Positions 7,340 through 15,120 of a stretch of 18,032 bases of DNA are shown here, one piece after another. The position numbers were made by a program, and so were the translations under genes. This DNA comes from Pelagibacteraceae bacterium TMED259 (lineage in GTDB: Bacteria; Pseudomonadota; Alphaproteobacteria; HIMB59). The stretch spans positions 14,963 to 32,994 of the forward strand of contig NHLE01000047.1 of the NCBI GenBank assembly GCA_002169365.1, read 5' to 3'. Numbering within the stretch: the first letter of the stretch is position 1; the number at the start of each line of letters is the position of its first letter. Under the pieces are notes generated by a model. The model had not been told where the DNA came from and ran no database searches. It was given only the letters and a program-made list of their open reading frames with translations.

Positions 7340-8592
7340 AATTTCCAATAAACGTCAAATTAAATAATAATAAACTTACTGGATTCCCCAAAAACAGTCA
7401 TGAAGTCTCAAAGTTAGTTAAATTTTGTAATAAAAAAAATATTAATGTTATTGCTATAGGTGGTGAAACTAATCGCGTAGGGGGAACAAATCCTTATAAA
7501 AATAATAAGAATATTTTTATCGATTTAAAATTTATGAATAAGATTGAAGAAATAGATTGCGATAACATGATATGTACTGCTCAAAGTGGAGTTAAATTAA
7601 TTGAGGTACAAAAAAAATCAAACAATAAAGGCTTACTATTCCCTGTAAACATTGCTCCAAATGATAAATGTACAATTGGGGGAAATATATCAACTAATGT
7701 AGGAGGTTTGCAGACATTAAGATATGGTAATATTGAAGATCATATTAATGGCTTAGAGGTTGTCTTATCTAATGGTGAAATTATAAATTTTGAAAGCAAA
7801 CTGAAAAAAGATAATTTTGGACCTAAATTATGGAAATTATTTATAGGCTCTGAGGGTATATTTGGGATTATTACTAAAGCAAACTTAAAGTTAATACCTA
7901 AAAAAAAATACAAAACTACTTTCTTAATACAAATAGGTAGCTTAATAAAAGCTATTAACCTTTATAAAAAGATTAGAAATAATCATTATGACAATTTAAC
8001 TAGTTATGAAATTATTTTTCCTATACCTAGCTCAATTACTTTTAATAATGATAGCTATAATCTTATTTTAGAAGTGAACTCTAACGATAAAGAAAATCTA
8101 TCAAAAGAATTAACTAAGTTATCTAATAAATACAAATTCAAGATTAATAAAATTGAGAGAAATAAATTACAATCTGATATTTGGAAAAAGAGAGAGGAGA
8201 TTGTTTATAAACAAAATCAATTAAATTTTAATCACAAATATGATATTTCTCTTCCTTTGTCGAATTGGCCAATTTTTTTCAAAAAAATTAATAAATTTAT
8301 AATTCAAAATTCATTCTACACACCCTATTTTTTTGGGCATTTGGGTGATGGAAATTTACATTGTAATTTTAAAATTATGGACAATGATAGTACGAAAAAA
8401 ATAAAACTATCTAATTTTATCTTTGATTTAGTAATAGAACTTAATGGTAGTATAGCGGCAGAACATGGCATAGGAACGCAAAAGTCTGACTTACTTAAAA
8501 AATATAAAACAAAAGAATATTATAGTTTCTTAAAAAAATTGAAAAAACATTTAGATACAAAATCAATAATGGGTAGGGGGAAATTACTATAG
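7336..8592 (+). CDS. FAD-binding oxidase of the GlcD / D-2-hydroxyacid dehydrogenase type
   Basis: This is a VAO-family flavoprotein that oxidises a 2-hydroxyacid and passes electrons on. The FAD_binding_4 part (about 15-190) shows VIAIGGETNRVGG (38-50), PNDKCTIGGNISTNVGG (108-124), RYGNIEDHINGLEVVLSNG (129-147) and FIGSEGIFGIIT (169-180). The FAD-oxidase C-terminal part has FGHLGDGNLHCNF (333-345) and AAEHGIGTQK (374-383); in D-2-hydroxyglutarate and D-lactate dehydrogenases these His and Glu residues bind a divalent metal. At 418 residues it lacks about 40-50 N-terminal residues of typical members (460-480). That is probably lineage trimming, since the domain is otherwise whole. The substrate cannot be told from sequence: D-2-hydroxyglutarate, D-lactate and glycolate are all possible. 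It is coupled to the Sua5 gene by a 4-base overlap and meets puuB tail to tail with a 6-base overlap. Confidence 0.9.
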   Translation: MKFPINVKLNNNKLTGFPKNSHEVSKLVKFCNKKNINVIAIGGETNRVGGTNPYKNNKNIFIDLKFMNKIEEIDCDNMICTAQSGVKLIEVQKKSNNKGLLFPVNIAPNDKCTIGGNISTNVGGLQTLRYGNIEDHINGLEVVLSNGEIINFESKLKKDNFGPKLWKLFIGSEGIFGIITKANLKLIPKKKYKTTFLIQIGSLIKAINLYKKIRNNHYDNLTSYEIIFPIPSSITFNNDSYNLILEVNSNDKENLSKELTKLSNKYKFKINKIERNKLQSDIWKKREEIVYKQNQLNFNHKYDISLPLSNWPIFFKKINKFIIQNSFYTPYFFGHLGDGNLHCNFKIMDNDSTKKIKLSNFIFDLVIELNGSIAAEHGIGTQKSDLLKKYKTKEYYSFLKKLKKHLDTKSIMGRGKLL

Positions 8593-9873
8593 GCTTATAA
8601 TATCTTTTAATTTATAGTAACTCATAGCCAATACTAGAAGTGGCGTATCAATTATACCAAAACCAGGAAAATCTCTGTGAATGAATTTTTCAAATAACTT
8701 AATATCATTATTTTCACTCTCTAAAACTTCAGCGATCATTTTACCAACCATTGTAGTAATAGCCAACCCATGACCAGAATAACCTTGGGTGAAAATAATA
8801 TTTTTATCTAAAAAACCAATATGTGGGAATCGATTAACAGTTATTGCCACATGGCCACTCCAAGTGCACCAAGCTTCATATTTTTCTAAACCTGGTAGAA
8901 TTTTTTTTATACTTTTTTTAAGAGATTTTTCTAAACTTAAAGGATCGACATTTGAATAGCTTACCCCACCTCCAAATACCAAATTATTATGTTTATCTAA
9001 TCGAAAATAATTTAATACAAAAAGCATATCTCCAACAGTTATTTGTTTTTTAAAAAAATTATTCAATTCTTTTTTTGGTATATCTTTAAAAACTGATACA
9101 TAAGTTTTTACTGGCATAATTTTTCGACGAAGTTTTTTATTTAGATTATTAATATATGCATTACAACACATGATCATTTTTTTTGATCTAATAATTAAGT
9201 TATTGTCTAATTTAATTGTGACATCATTATTGGATTCATATGACACAACAGAGGCTTCCTCATAAATTTTACAATTTTTATTTTTTAAAATTTCTTGAGC
9301 TAAGCCTAAGCAATAATTTAAAGGATGAATTTGGGAACACTCACTGTCATACATAGCTGATTTATAGTAAGGACTATGAAAATAATTGTGCATTTCAGAC
9401 TTAGGTAAATACATAGCAGATTCATATCCATATTTATTTTGTAATAGATCTATATACTTTTTTAATTCTTCATCGTGTTTTTTAGTAACTGAAGTTAATA
9501 AATACCCCTCAACTAAGTCACACTGAATATTTAACTCTTGAATATTTTTTTTGACCTCTCTCACCGCATCAATACTAAAATTCCATAATTGTTTTTGTTC
9601 ATCAAATGTGTGATTTTGGCTTTTAAAATCCTCACCGGAAAAGCCATGAAGCAGTTGTCCACCATTTCGTCCGGATGCACCCCATCCTATTTTATGCTTT
9701 TCTAATACTACAACTTTTAAATTAGGGTTGATTTTACTAAGATAATACGCAGTTGAAATGCCTGAGAGGCCACCTCCAATTATACAAACATCACATTGTA
9801 AGGATTCACTTAATTTGTTAAAGTGTGGGCTATATGTTTTTGTCCTTGTATAATAGTTATCTGAATATTCCAT
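8587..9873 (-). CDS. puuB: gamma-glutamylputrescine oxidoreductase (FAD)
   Basis: PuuB oxidises gamma-glutamylputrescine to gamma-glutamyl-gamma-aminobutyraldehyde, ammonia and peroxide, the second step of the Puu pathway. It resembles E. coli PuuB along its whole length: the CDVCIIGGGLSGISTAYYLS FAD-binding fold (about 27-46), KIGWGASGRNGGQL (61-74), SQIHPLNYCLGLA, the FVLNYFRL and LVFGGGVSY strands, CTWSGHVAITVNRFPHIG, QGYSGHGLA, and a C-terminus AMSYYKLKD like AAYYSLRD. The frame is open to a TTG at 9891, with ATGs at 9882 and 9873. I chose 9873 because MEYSDNYYTR lines up with the E. coli start and gives 428 residues against 426; the longer forms add only MIIMYL. No Shine-Dalgarno decides it. 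It is divergent from puuA across at most 40 bases. Related D-amino-acid and sarcosine oxidases are the alternative, but the puuA neighbour argues for PuuB. Confidence 0.92.
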   Translation of the reverse strand: MEYSDNYYTRTKTYSPHFNKLSESLQCDVCIIGGGLSGISTAYYLSKINPNLKVVVLEKHKIGWGASGRNGGQLLHGFSGEDFKSQNHTFDEQKQLWNFSIDAVREVKKNIQELNIQCDLVEGYLLTSVTKKHDEELKKYIDLLQNKYGYESAMYLPKSEMHNYFHSPYYKSAMYDSECSQIHPLNYCLGLAQEILKNKNCKIYEEASVVSYESNNDVTIKLDNNLIIRSKKMIMCCNAYINNLNKKLRRKIMPVKTYVSVFKDIPKKELNNFFKKQITVGDMLFVLNYFRLDKHNNLVFGGGVSYSNVDPLSLEKSLKKSIKKILPGLEKYEAWCTWSGHVAITVNRFPHIGFLDKNIIFTQGYSGHGLAITTMVGKMIAEVLESENNDIKLFEKFIHRDFPGFGIIDTPLLVLAMSYYKLKDIISL

Positions 9874-9913
9874 CAGGTACATAATTATCAAATTTTAAAG
9901 ATTAGCGATATAA
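9874..9913. promoter_or_regulatory. very short divergent start region of puuB and puuA
   Basis: Only 40 bases (or 22, if the TTG start of puuB is used) separate the two starts. The run TATAAA at 9909-9914 touches the puuA ATG and is too close to be its -10. A TATAAT on the plus strand at 9849-9854, inside the puuB 5' end, could serve puuA, but has no good -35. Promoters probably overlap the opposite gene's 5' end, which would tie the two genes' control together. Confidence 0.35.
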
Positions 9914-11266
9914 ATGAATAGTTACATAGATTGGTTTAAAAAACACAAAATTACAGAGGTTGAGTGTCTTATTCCCGATAATTCAGGAATTCCGAGAGGA
10001 AAAATACTTCCAACTAAAAAATTTTTAAGTTCTTATGAGTCTGGAGGATTAAGACTTCCTTTAGCTTTATTTAAGCTTGCTGTCTCAAGAAGTGTTACCT
10101 ACTCAATTGATGATCAATTATTAAATCCAACCGATGGAGATTTTATTCTTAAGCCTGATTTTGAAACTTTAAGGGTTGTCCCGTGGTATGATGAACCCAC
10201 AGCACAAATTATATGCGATGCAGTTGACAGCAATGGTAATGACATTGAAGTCTATTCAAGAGGAATTTTGAAGAAGGTCATAAACTTATATAATGCAATT
10301 GGATTAGAGCCTGTAGTAGCTCCAGAAATTGAGTTTTATCTGGTGAAAAAAAATAATGACCCTGACTATCCCCTTGAGACACCATCTGGACAATCAGGAA
10401 GAATCGAAAAAGGTAATCAATCTTATGGTATCGATGCTATCAACGAGTTTGATCACATCTTTGAAGATTTATATGATTATTGTGAAGCTCAAAATTTAGA
10501 AGTAGAAAATATCAACCATGAAGATGGCCCTGCTCAAATGGAAATCAATTTTAAACATGGCAATCCTCTTGAGTTAGCAGATCAAGTATTTCTTTTTAAA
10601 AGAACACTAAGGCAAACTGCTTTGAAACATAATTTATATGCTACATTTATGGCAAAACCTCTTGAAAATTCTCCAGGTAATTCGATGCATATTCATCAAT
10701 CAATTTTAAAAAAGGGGAAACCAGTATTTGTTAATAAAGATTTAAAAACTACTAAATATTTTGACAGCTATCTTGGTGGACTGCAGAAGTACTCTAAGTC
10801 ATTCTTGCCTTTATTTGCTCCGAATGTTAACTCTTTTAAACGTCTAAGGGGTTATTGGGAGGAAGGTACACCTTTTAATCTAAATTGGGGATTTGAAAAT
10901 AGGACTTGTGGCTTTAGAGTTCCTAACTTTAATTCTGCATCTCAAGCAAGAATTGAAAATAGACTATGTGGATCAGATGTTAATCCCTACCTAGCTATTG
11001 CTGCTACCCTGACTGCGGGCTATCTTGGAATTAAGAAAAAGATAAAGGCAACACAAGAAACAAAAAAGGCAGCTTATAATGTTAATGTATCCTTAACTGA
11101 AAGCATCTATCAATCAATAGATATCTTCTCACGATCCAAGGAAGCAAAAGAAATTTTTGGTGAAACTTTTGTTGAGCTATTTTGCTCTATAAAAGATTTA
11201 GAAGTAAATGCTTACAATAAAATAATAACTGCTTGGGAAAGAGAATATTTACTTCTTAACGTTTGA
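9914..11266 (+). CDS. puuA: gamma-glutamylputrescine synthetase (glutamine synthetase family)
   Basis: PuuA joins glutamate to putrescine with ATP, the first step of the gamma-glutamylated putrescine pathway. The protein is a glutamine synthetase-type enzyme of 450 residues. The N-terminal beta-grasp domain has DNSGIPRGK (22-30). The catalytic domain has PEIEFYL (137-143), a GPAQMEINF segment (205-213), ATFMAKPLENSPGNSMHIHQS (243-263), LFAPNVNSFKR (300-310), NWGFENRTCGFRVP (324-337) and ARIENRLCGSDVNPYLAIAA (345-364), all with the metal- and ATP-binding residues expected. E. coli PuuA is 472 residues, with the extra length at its N-terminus. True glutamine synthetase is unlikely: there is no adenylylation-loop tyrosine motif, and the gene lies next to puuB and the agu-pot operon. 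Related glutamylpolyamine, glutamylamide or glutamylisopropylamide synthetases remain possible for exact substrate. It ends overlapping the potI 3' end by 18 bases, tail to tail. Confidence 0.91.
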   Translation: MNSYIDWFKKHKITEVECLIPDNSGIPRGKILPTKKFLSSYESGGLRLPLALFKLAVSRSVTYSIDDQLLNPTDGDFILKPDFETLRVVPWYDEPTAQIICDAVDSNGNDIEVYSRGILKKVINLYNAIGLEPVVAPEIEFYLVKKNNDPDYPLETPSGQSGRIEKGNQSYGIDAINEFDHIFEDLYDYCEAQNLEVENINHEDGPAQMEINFKHGNPLELADQVFLFKRTLRQTALKHNLYATFMAKPLENSPGNSMHIHQSILKKGKPVFVNKDLKTTKYFDSYLGGLQKYSKSFLPLFAPNVNSFKRLRGYWEEGTPFNLNWGFENRTCGFRVPNFNSASQARIENRLCGSDVNPYLAIAATLTAGYLGIKKKIKATQETKKAAYNVNVSLTESIYQSIDIFSRSKEAKEIFGETFVELFCSIKDLEVNAYNKIITAWEREYLLLNV

Positions 11267-12046
11267 TTGATTAATCAGATAATAGATTACTGCAGCTATT
11301 ATCACCACTAGCATAATAATTGCTGATAAAGCATTTACTTCAGGGCTTAATCCAAGCCTTACCTTAGAAAATACGACGATTGGCAAAGTATTAGCACCTG
11401 GGCCAGATGTAAAACTGGCTACTACTAAATCATCTAGAGAAAGAGTGAACGCAAGAAGCCATCCAGAAATTATTGAAGGTAAAATTACAGGTGCTGTAAT
11501 TTTCCAAAAAATTTTATTAGGCAATGTTCCTAAATCTTGAGCAGCTTCTTCAATATTTTTATCATAGCTACTCAATCGTGATTGAATGATAATTGCTACG
11601 AAAGCAACTGAAAAGGTAATATGAGAGATAAGTATAGTTAATTGTCCTTTTGTAGAGGGGAAACCAATGAGATGATTAGAGGAAATAAAAAAAAGCAACA
11701 AAGATAAACCTAAGATAATTTCAGGCATTACCAATGGAGACGAACTCAAAAATATAAAAAAAGGTCTAGCTGGTATCTTAGATATTCTTGTCAGTGAATA
11801 ACCAATCATAACACCTAATATTGTTGCAAATGTGGCAGACAGTGAAGCTATCTTAATACTAATAAGAAAGGCTTCTATAATTTGTTCGTTTTGAAATAAT
11901 TTACCATACCATTTAAAAGAGAAACCCTTCCAAACCATAACTCTTTTATTATCATTAAATGAATAGGCAATAAGTGTGAGTATAGGAAAGTAAAGAAATC
12001 CAAGTCCAATAGTTAAACTTAATATCTTAAAAAAATATTTATTCAT
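11249..12046 (-). CDS. potI: putrescine ABC transporter permease, PotI type
   Basis: This is one of two inner-membrane permeases of the importer. It resembles E. coli PotI closely: FLYFPILTLIAYSFN near the N-terminus, WYGKLFQNE, SPLVMPEIILGLSLLLFF, the cytoplasmic EAA loop EEAAQDLGTLPNKIFWKITAPVILPSIISGWLLAFTLSLDDLVVASF that docks on the ATPase, and SPEVNALSAIIM near the end. About six hydrophobic segments can be traced. The frame is open to an ATG at 12067, but I prefer ATG 12046 (265 residues). It gives an 8-base ATGAATAA overlap with the potH stop, like the potG/potH joint, and a better N-terminus (MNKYFFKIL). It is the last gene of the leftward agu-pot operon and its 3' end overlaps puuA by 18 bases. 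No terminator is visible after it. Confidence 0.93.
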   Translation of the reverse strand: MNKYFFKILSLTIGLGFLYFPILTLIAYSFNDNKRVMVWKGFSFKWYGKLFQNEQIIEAFLISIKIASLSATFATILGVMIGYSLTRISKIPARPFFIFLSSSPLVMPEIILGLSLLLFFISSNHLIGFPSTKGQLTILISHITFSVAFVAIIIQSRLSSYDKNIEEAAQDLGTLPNKIFWKITAPVILPSIISGWLLAFTLSLDDLVVASFTSGPGANTLPIVVFSKVRLGLSPEVNALSAIIMLVVIIAAVIYYLINQSNVKK

Positions 12047-12932
12047 CTTTGAAATTAAATTTAGCAAATACTAATTGAAAAACTATAATGGGGATAACTA
12101 ATATTAGTATTCCAGACATTGCCAAAGCACTTGCTATTGGCCAATCTCGATTTACAAAAAACTCATCCCATATTATTTTTCCAAAATATAACTTATCACT
12201 TCCTCCTAACAGCTCTGGAATTACAAATTCTCCAACTACAGGAATAAAAACAAGCATACTTCCTGCTACTATGCCCGGTATAGACAAAGGTAAGATTACT
12301 TTTAAAAAGGTTTTATAAGGTTTTGCCCCTAAGTCACTTGAGGCATCTATCAAATTTAAATCAAATTTTACTAAATACCCATATAATGGCAAAATCATGA
12401 AAGGTAAATATGTATACACAACCCCTAAGATCACTGCATAATGATTATGAAGCATAGATAAAGGCTCATCAATAAATCCAAAGTTTATTAATAAAGAATT
12501 GATAATACCTGACCCCTGAAGTATCACTTTCCAGGCGTATACTCTTAATAAGAATGAAGTCCAAAAAGGAATAATTAAAATAATTAATAACATATTTCTC
12601 ACACTCTCTTTAGACTTTGCTACATAAAATGCTATTGGATAGCCAATAATCAAACAAATAAGAGTAGATATAAAAGCTAATGATAATGAGTTAAAATAAG
12701 ATCTTAAGTAAAAAGGATCAGAAAAAATAAAAATATAATTTCCTAGAGTTGAATTAATATTAAATTTACCATCTGTAAAATCAAATAAATCACGATATGG
12801 AGGCATACCCCACTCTGATACTGAAATTGAAATTTTAAAAATTAGTGCAAGGGGAATAAAGAAAAATAGAACTAGCCAGAAATAAGGAGTAAAAACAAAC
12901 CAAAAATTTTGTTTTTTAAAAAAGTTACTCAT
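12039..12932 (-). CDS. potH: putrescine ABC transporter permease, PotH type
   Basis: This is the second permease of the importer, 297 residues with about six membrane segments. It resembles E. coli PotH along its length: PYFWLVLFFFIPLALIFKIS, MPPYRDLFDFTDGKFNI, LGNYIFIFSDPFY, IGYPIAFYVAKS, PFWTSFLLRVYAWKVIL, YTYLPFMILPLYG, the EAA-type loop DASSDLGAKPYKTFLKVILPLSIPGIVAGSMLVFIPVVGEFVIPELLGG, and FFVNRDWPIASALAM. The frame is open upstream to 13055, but that would overlap potG by 131 bases and add a sequence unlike any permease. ATG 12932 (MSNFFKKQNFWF) overlaps the potG stop as ATGAGTAA (8 bases), so potH translation is probably coupled to potG by reinitiation. Its own stop overlaps potI in the same way. 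Confidence 0.94.
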   Translation of the reverse strand: MSNFFKKQNFWFVFTPYFWLVLFFFIPLALIFKISISVSEWGMPPYRDLFDFTDGKFNINSTLGNYIFIFSDPFYLRSYFNSLSLAFISTLICLIIGYPIAFYVAKSKESVRNMLLIILIIPFWTSFLLRVYAWKVILQGSGIINSLLINFGFIDEPLSMLHNHYAVILGVVYTYLPFMILPLYGYLVKFDLNLIDASSDLGAKPYKTFLKVILPLSIPGIVAGSMLVFIPVVGEFVIPELLGGSDKLYFGKIIWDEFFVNRDWPIASALAMSGILILVIPIIVFQLVFAKFNFKDE

Positions 12933-13986
12933 TAAAAAAATATATTGAATCGTCTCTCCATGAGCATTCAACTTTATCATCCCATTTAATTTTGAGATCT
13001 CCAGAAATTTCACTATTTTGCATAAAAGCGTAAAATTGATGATTTTTAACTTCAACTAAGTATTTAGTATAACTTCCAAGGTAAGCTACCTCTTTGACTA
13101 TTCCTAAACATTTTACTGTATCCTTATTTTGAAATGATTTAGATATAGTAATTTTTTCAGGCCTTATAAGACAATGTTTATAAATATTTGTACCTTTTAG
13201 CGAATTAATTTTAGAATCAATCTCTTTTAAAAAAAAATCATCAGAAATTCCTTCAATACTAAATATATTTGCAGTACCAATAAAATTGGCAATATATTGG
13301 TTAATAGGTTTTTCATATATCTCTACAGGATTACCTATCTGAAGAATATTACCGTTTTTCATAATTGCCATTCTATCTGATAAAGACATAGCCTCTTCTT
13401 GATCATGAGTAACAATTATGAAGGTAATACCCAACTTGTATTGCAAGTTGACTAATTCAAATTGAGTTTGAATTCTTAACTTCTTATCTAGGGCTGCTAA
13501 GGGTTCATCTAATAATAATAGTTTAGGCTTTTTTACTAAACATCGCGCCAATGCAACTCGTTGTTGTTGGCCTCCAGAAATTTCATAAATTTTTCTTTTT
13601 TCTAGACCCGTTAATTCAAGCAAGTTTAATATCTCTCTTGTCCTCTCTAAAATTTCATTTTTAGGGAGGTTTTCTTCTTTAAGACCAAATTCTATATTTT
13701 GAGAAATATTTAAATGAGGAAAAAGAGCATAGTTTTGAAACATCATATTTAGGGGTCTAAGATGAGGAGGTAAATTTGTAATATCCTCACCATCTAAAAT
13801 AATACTTCCTGAGTCTGGTTTTTCAAAACCAGCGATTATTCTTAAAAGTGTTGATTTCCCACAACCTGAGGATCCTAATAAACTAAAAAGCTCAGATTTA
13901 GAAATGCTTAAACTTACGTTATCTAAAGCTATTACATTGCCAAACTTCTTAGAAATATTTTTAATTTCAAGGAACTTTGTAGACAT
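12925..13986 (-). CDS. potG: spermidine/putrescine ABC transporter ATP-binding protein, PotA/PotG type
   Basis: This is the ATPase of the importer, 353 residues from the chosen start. The nucleotide-binding domain has Walker A GSSGCGKST (38-46), the Q-loop at Gln84 in MMFQNYALFPHL, the signature ISGGQQQRVALAR (136-148; Ile replaces the usual Leu), Walker B LLLLDEP (156-162), the AALD D-loop and His194 in IVTHDQEEAM. A C-terminal TOBE-type domain (about 250-353) with CLIRPEKITIS completes the polyamine/sulfate/Fe subclass. The frame is open to an ATG at 14013, but that ATG lies inside the hairpin found between potF and potG. The ATG at 13986 (MSTKFLEIKNISKKFG) fits the family start. No Shine-Dalgarno is visible. 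It overlaps potH by 8 bases. PotA and PotG are close paralogues; the PotF/H/I-like partners favour potG. Confidence 0.93.
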   Translation of the reverse strand: MSTKFLEIKNISKKFGNVIALDNVSLSISKSELFSLLGSSGCGKSTLLRIIAGFEKPDSGSIILDGEDITNLPPHLRPLNMMFQNYALFPHLNISQNIEFGLKEENLPKNEILERTREILNLLELTGLEKRKIYEISGGQQQRVALARCLVKKPKLLLLDEPLAALDKKLRIQTQFELVNLQYKLGITFIIVTHDQEEAMSLSDRMAIMKNGNILQIGNPVEIYEKPINQYIANFIGTANIFSIEGISDDFFLKEIDSKINSLKGTNIYKHCLIRPEKITISKSFQNKDTVKCLGIVKEVAYLGSYTKYLVEVKNHQFYAFMQNSEISGDLKIKWDDKVECSWRDDSIYFFNE

Positions 13987-14000
13987 TAATTTAGTGTAAG

Positions 14001-14037
14001 AAAAAAAGCACAACTAAATAAATAAGTTGTGCTTTTT
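14001..14037 (-). terminator. terminator-like hairpin between potF and potG
   Basis: On the minus strand, 12 bases after the potF stop, AAAAAGCACAACT (14037-14025) pairs perfectly with AGTTGTGCTTTTT (14015-14003) around a 9-base loop, and seven T run through 14007-14001. This is a 13-bp stem with a U-tract, the form of an intrinsic terminator. It lies inside the operon, 14 bases before the potG ATG, so it probably ends only part of transcription or protects the potF mRNA 3' end. Its A-flanked stem is close to symmetric, but no plus-strand gene ends here. Confidence 0.85.
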
Positions 14038-14049
14038 AAAAAGTTTAAA

Positions 14050-15117
14050 TTATTGAGCAGCTTTAAAGCTATTAAAAACTCTAGATGAAATTCTAGATTT
14101 CTGAGGAGAGTCAGCAGTATCCGCAAATAACATCTTTAAAGTTTCTTCTGTTGGATAAATAGCAGGATCTTCTAAAATCTCTGGATCAATTAATCCCTCA
14201 GTTGTATTGGCAACTAAATTTGGATTTGAGTACCAAACATAGTTAGTTATATCTGCCACAACTTCAGGTCTTAAAACATAGTCAATAAATTTATGAGCAT
14301 TTTCTACGTTTTTAGCATCTGCAGGGATGCCCATCATGTCAAACCAGATTACAGTTCCTTCATTTGGAATCGAATACCATACCTCTTCAATTTCCTCGTA
14401 GGCTGCAATGAATACATCTCCTGACCATCCAACTGCTAAACAAATTTCTCCATTAGCTAAATCATCTATGTATTGAGATGAATCAAAATATTTAATGTAG
14501 GGTCTAATTTGTTTTAAGAGCTCAAGTGCCTCTTCATTTGCTTTTGTATTTTCAGTATTAGGCTCGTGACCAAGATAGTTTAATGCAATTTCAACAATTT
14601 CACTTGGTGCATCGAGCATTGCTACTCCACAATCTGCGTATTTAGAAATTTCATCAGGGTTAAAAATTATATCCCAAGATTCAACATCTCCACCTCTCTC
14701 TTCTACAGCAGCAACATTGTATCCAATACCTGTAGTTCCATACATGTAGTTGATTGAGTATTCTCCACCTGGATCGTGGGCATCTGTTTTAGCTAAAACA
14801 CTTGGATCAAGATTACCTAAATTAGATAGTTTACTTTTATCTAATTTTTGAAAAACCCCAGCCTTAATTTGATTTTCCATAAAAGAGCCAGAAGGGACAA
14901 CTAAATCATATCCACTGCCGCCTGCTAATAATTTTGCTTCTAAGACTTCGTTTGAGTCAAATACATCGTAGGTAACATCAATTCCAGTTTCTGCTTCGAA
15001 ATTAGCAATCGTGTCCTCAGCTATATAATCTGACCAGTTATAAATAAATAATTCTTCTTTTGCGCTTAAGCTAAAAGGCAAAAAAAGAGACAAGAATGTA
15101 ATTAATAATTTTTTCAT
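14050..15117 (-). CDS. potF: periplasmic putrescine-binding protein, PotF type
   Basis: PotF is the solute-binding protein that delivers polyamine to the PotGHI importer. The N-terminus is a signal peptide (MKKLLITFLSLFLPFSLSA, cleavage likely after Ala19). The mature protein resembles E. coli PotF: LFIYNWSDYIAEDT (23-36), FEAETGIDVTYDVFDSNEVLEAKLLAG, DLVVPSGSFM, TTGIGYNV, CGVAMLDAPSEIVEIALNYLG, YFDSSQYIDDLANGEICLAVGWSGDV, WFDMMGIPADAKN and LRPEVVADI. The aromatic and acidic residues that hold the diamine (Trp28-Ser29-Asp30, the Trp and Asp of GWSGDV, the Asp of WFDMM) are kept, so putrescine or a similar diamine such as agmatine is the likely ligand. It is 355 residues, a little shorter than E. 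coli (370). It alone in the window has a strong Shine-Dalgarno, and a terminator-like hairpin follows it. It is acidic and richer in Gly/Ala/Asp than its neighbours, as exported proteins here tend to be. Confidence 0.96.
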   Translation of the reverse strand: MKKLLITFLSLFLPFSLSAKEELFIYNWSDYIAEDTIANFEAETGIDVTYDVFDSNEVLEAKLLAGGSGYDLVVPSGSFMENQIKAGVFQKLDKSKLSNLGNLDPSVLAKTDAHDPGGEYSINYMYGTTGIGYNVAAVEERGGDVESWDIIFNPDEISKYADCGVAMLDAPSEIVEIALNYLGHEPNTENTKANEEALELLKQIRPYIKYFDSSQYIDDLANGEICLAVGWSGDVFIAAYEEIEEVWYSIPNEGTVIWFDMMGIPADAKNVENAHKFIDYVLRPEVVADITNYVWYSNPNLVANTTEGLIDPEILEDPAIYPTEETLKMLFADTADSPQKSRISSRVFNSFKAAQ

Positions 15118-15120
15118 AGA

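Noticed and set aside
8584..8620. Inverted repeat TTACTATA / TATAGTAA with a 21-base loop at the FAD-oxidase/puuB junction, considered as a bidirectional terminator
   Set aside because: Arms are AT-rich and only 8 bp, the loop is long, no T-run follows, and most of it is puuB coding sequence.
12925..13055. Longer potH start giving a 41-residue N-terminal extension that overlaps potG
   Set aside because: The extension has no permease-like features, overlaps potG by 131 bases, and the internal ATG at 12932 gives a family-like start with an 8-base overlap.
13987..14013. Longer potG start at 14013
   Set aside because: That ATG lies within the intergenic hairpin, and the added residues (MCFFSYTKL) do not match PotA/PotG N-termini.
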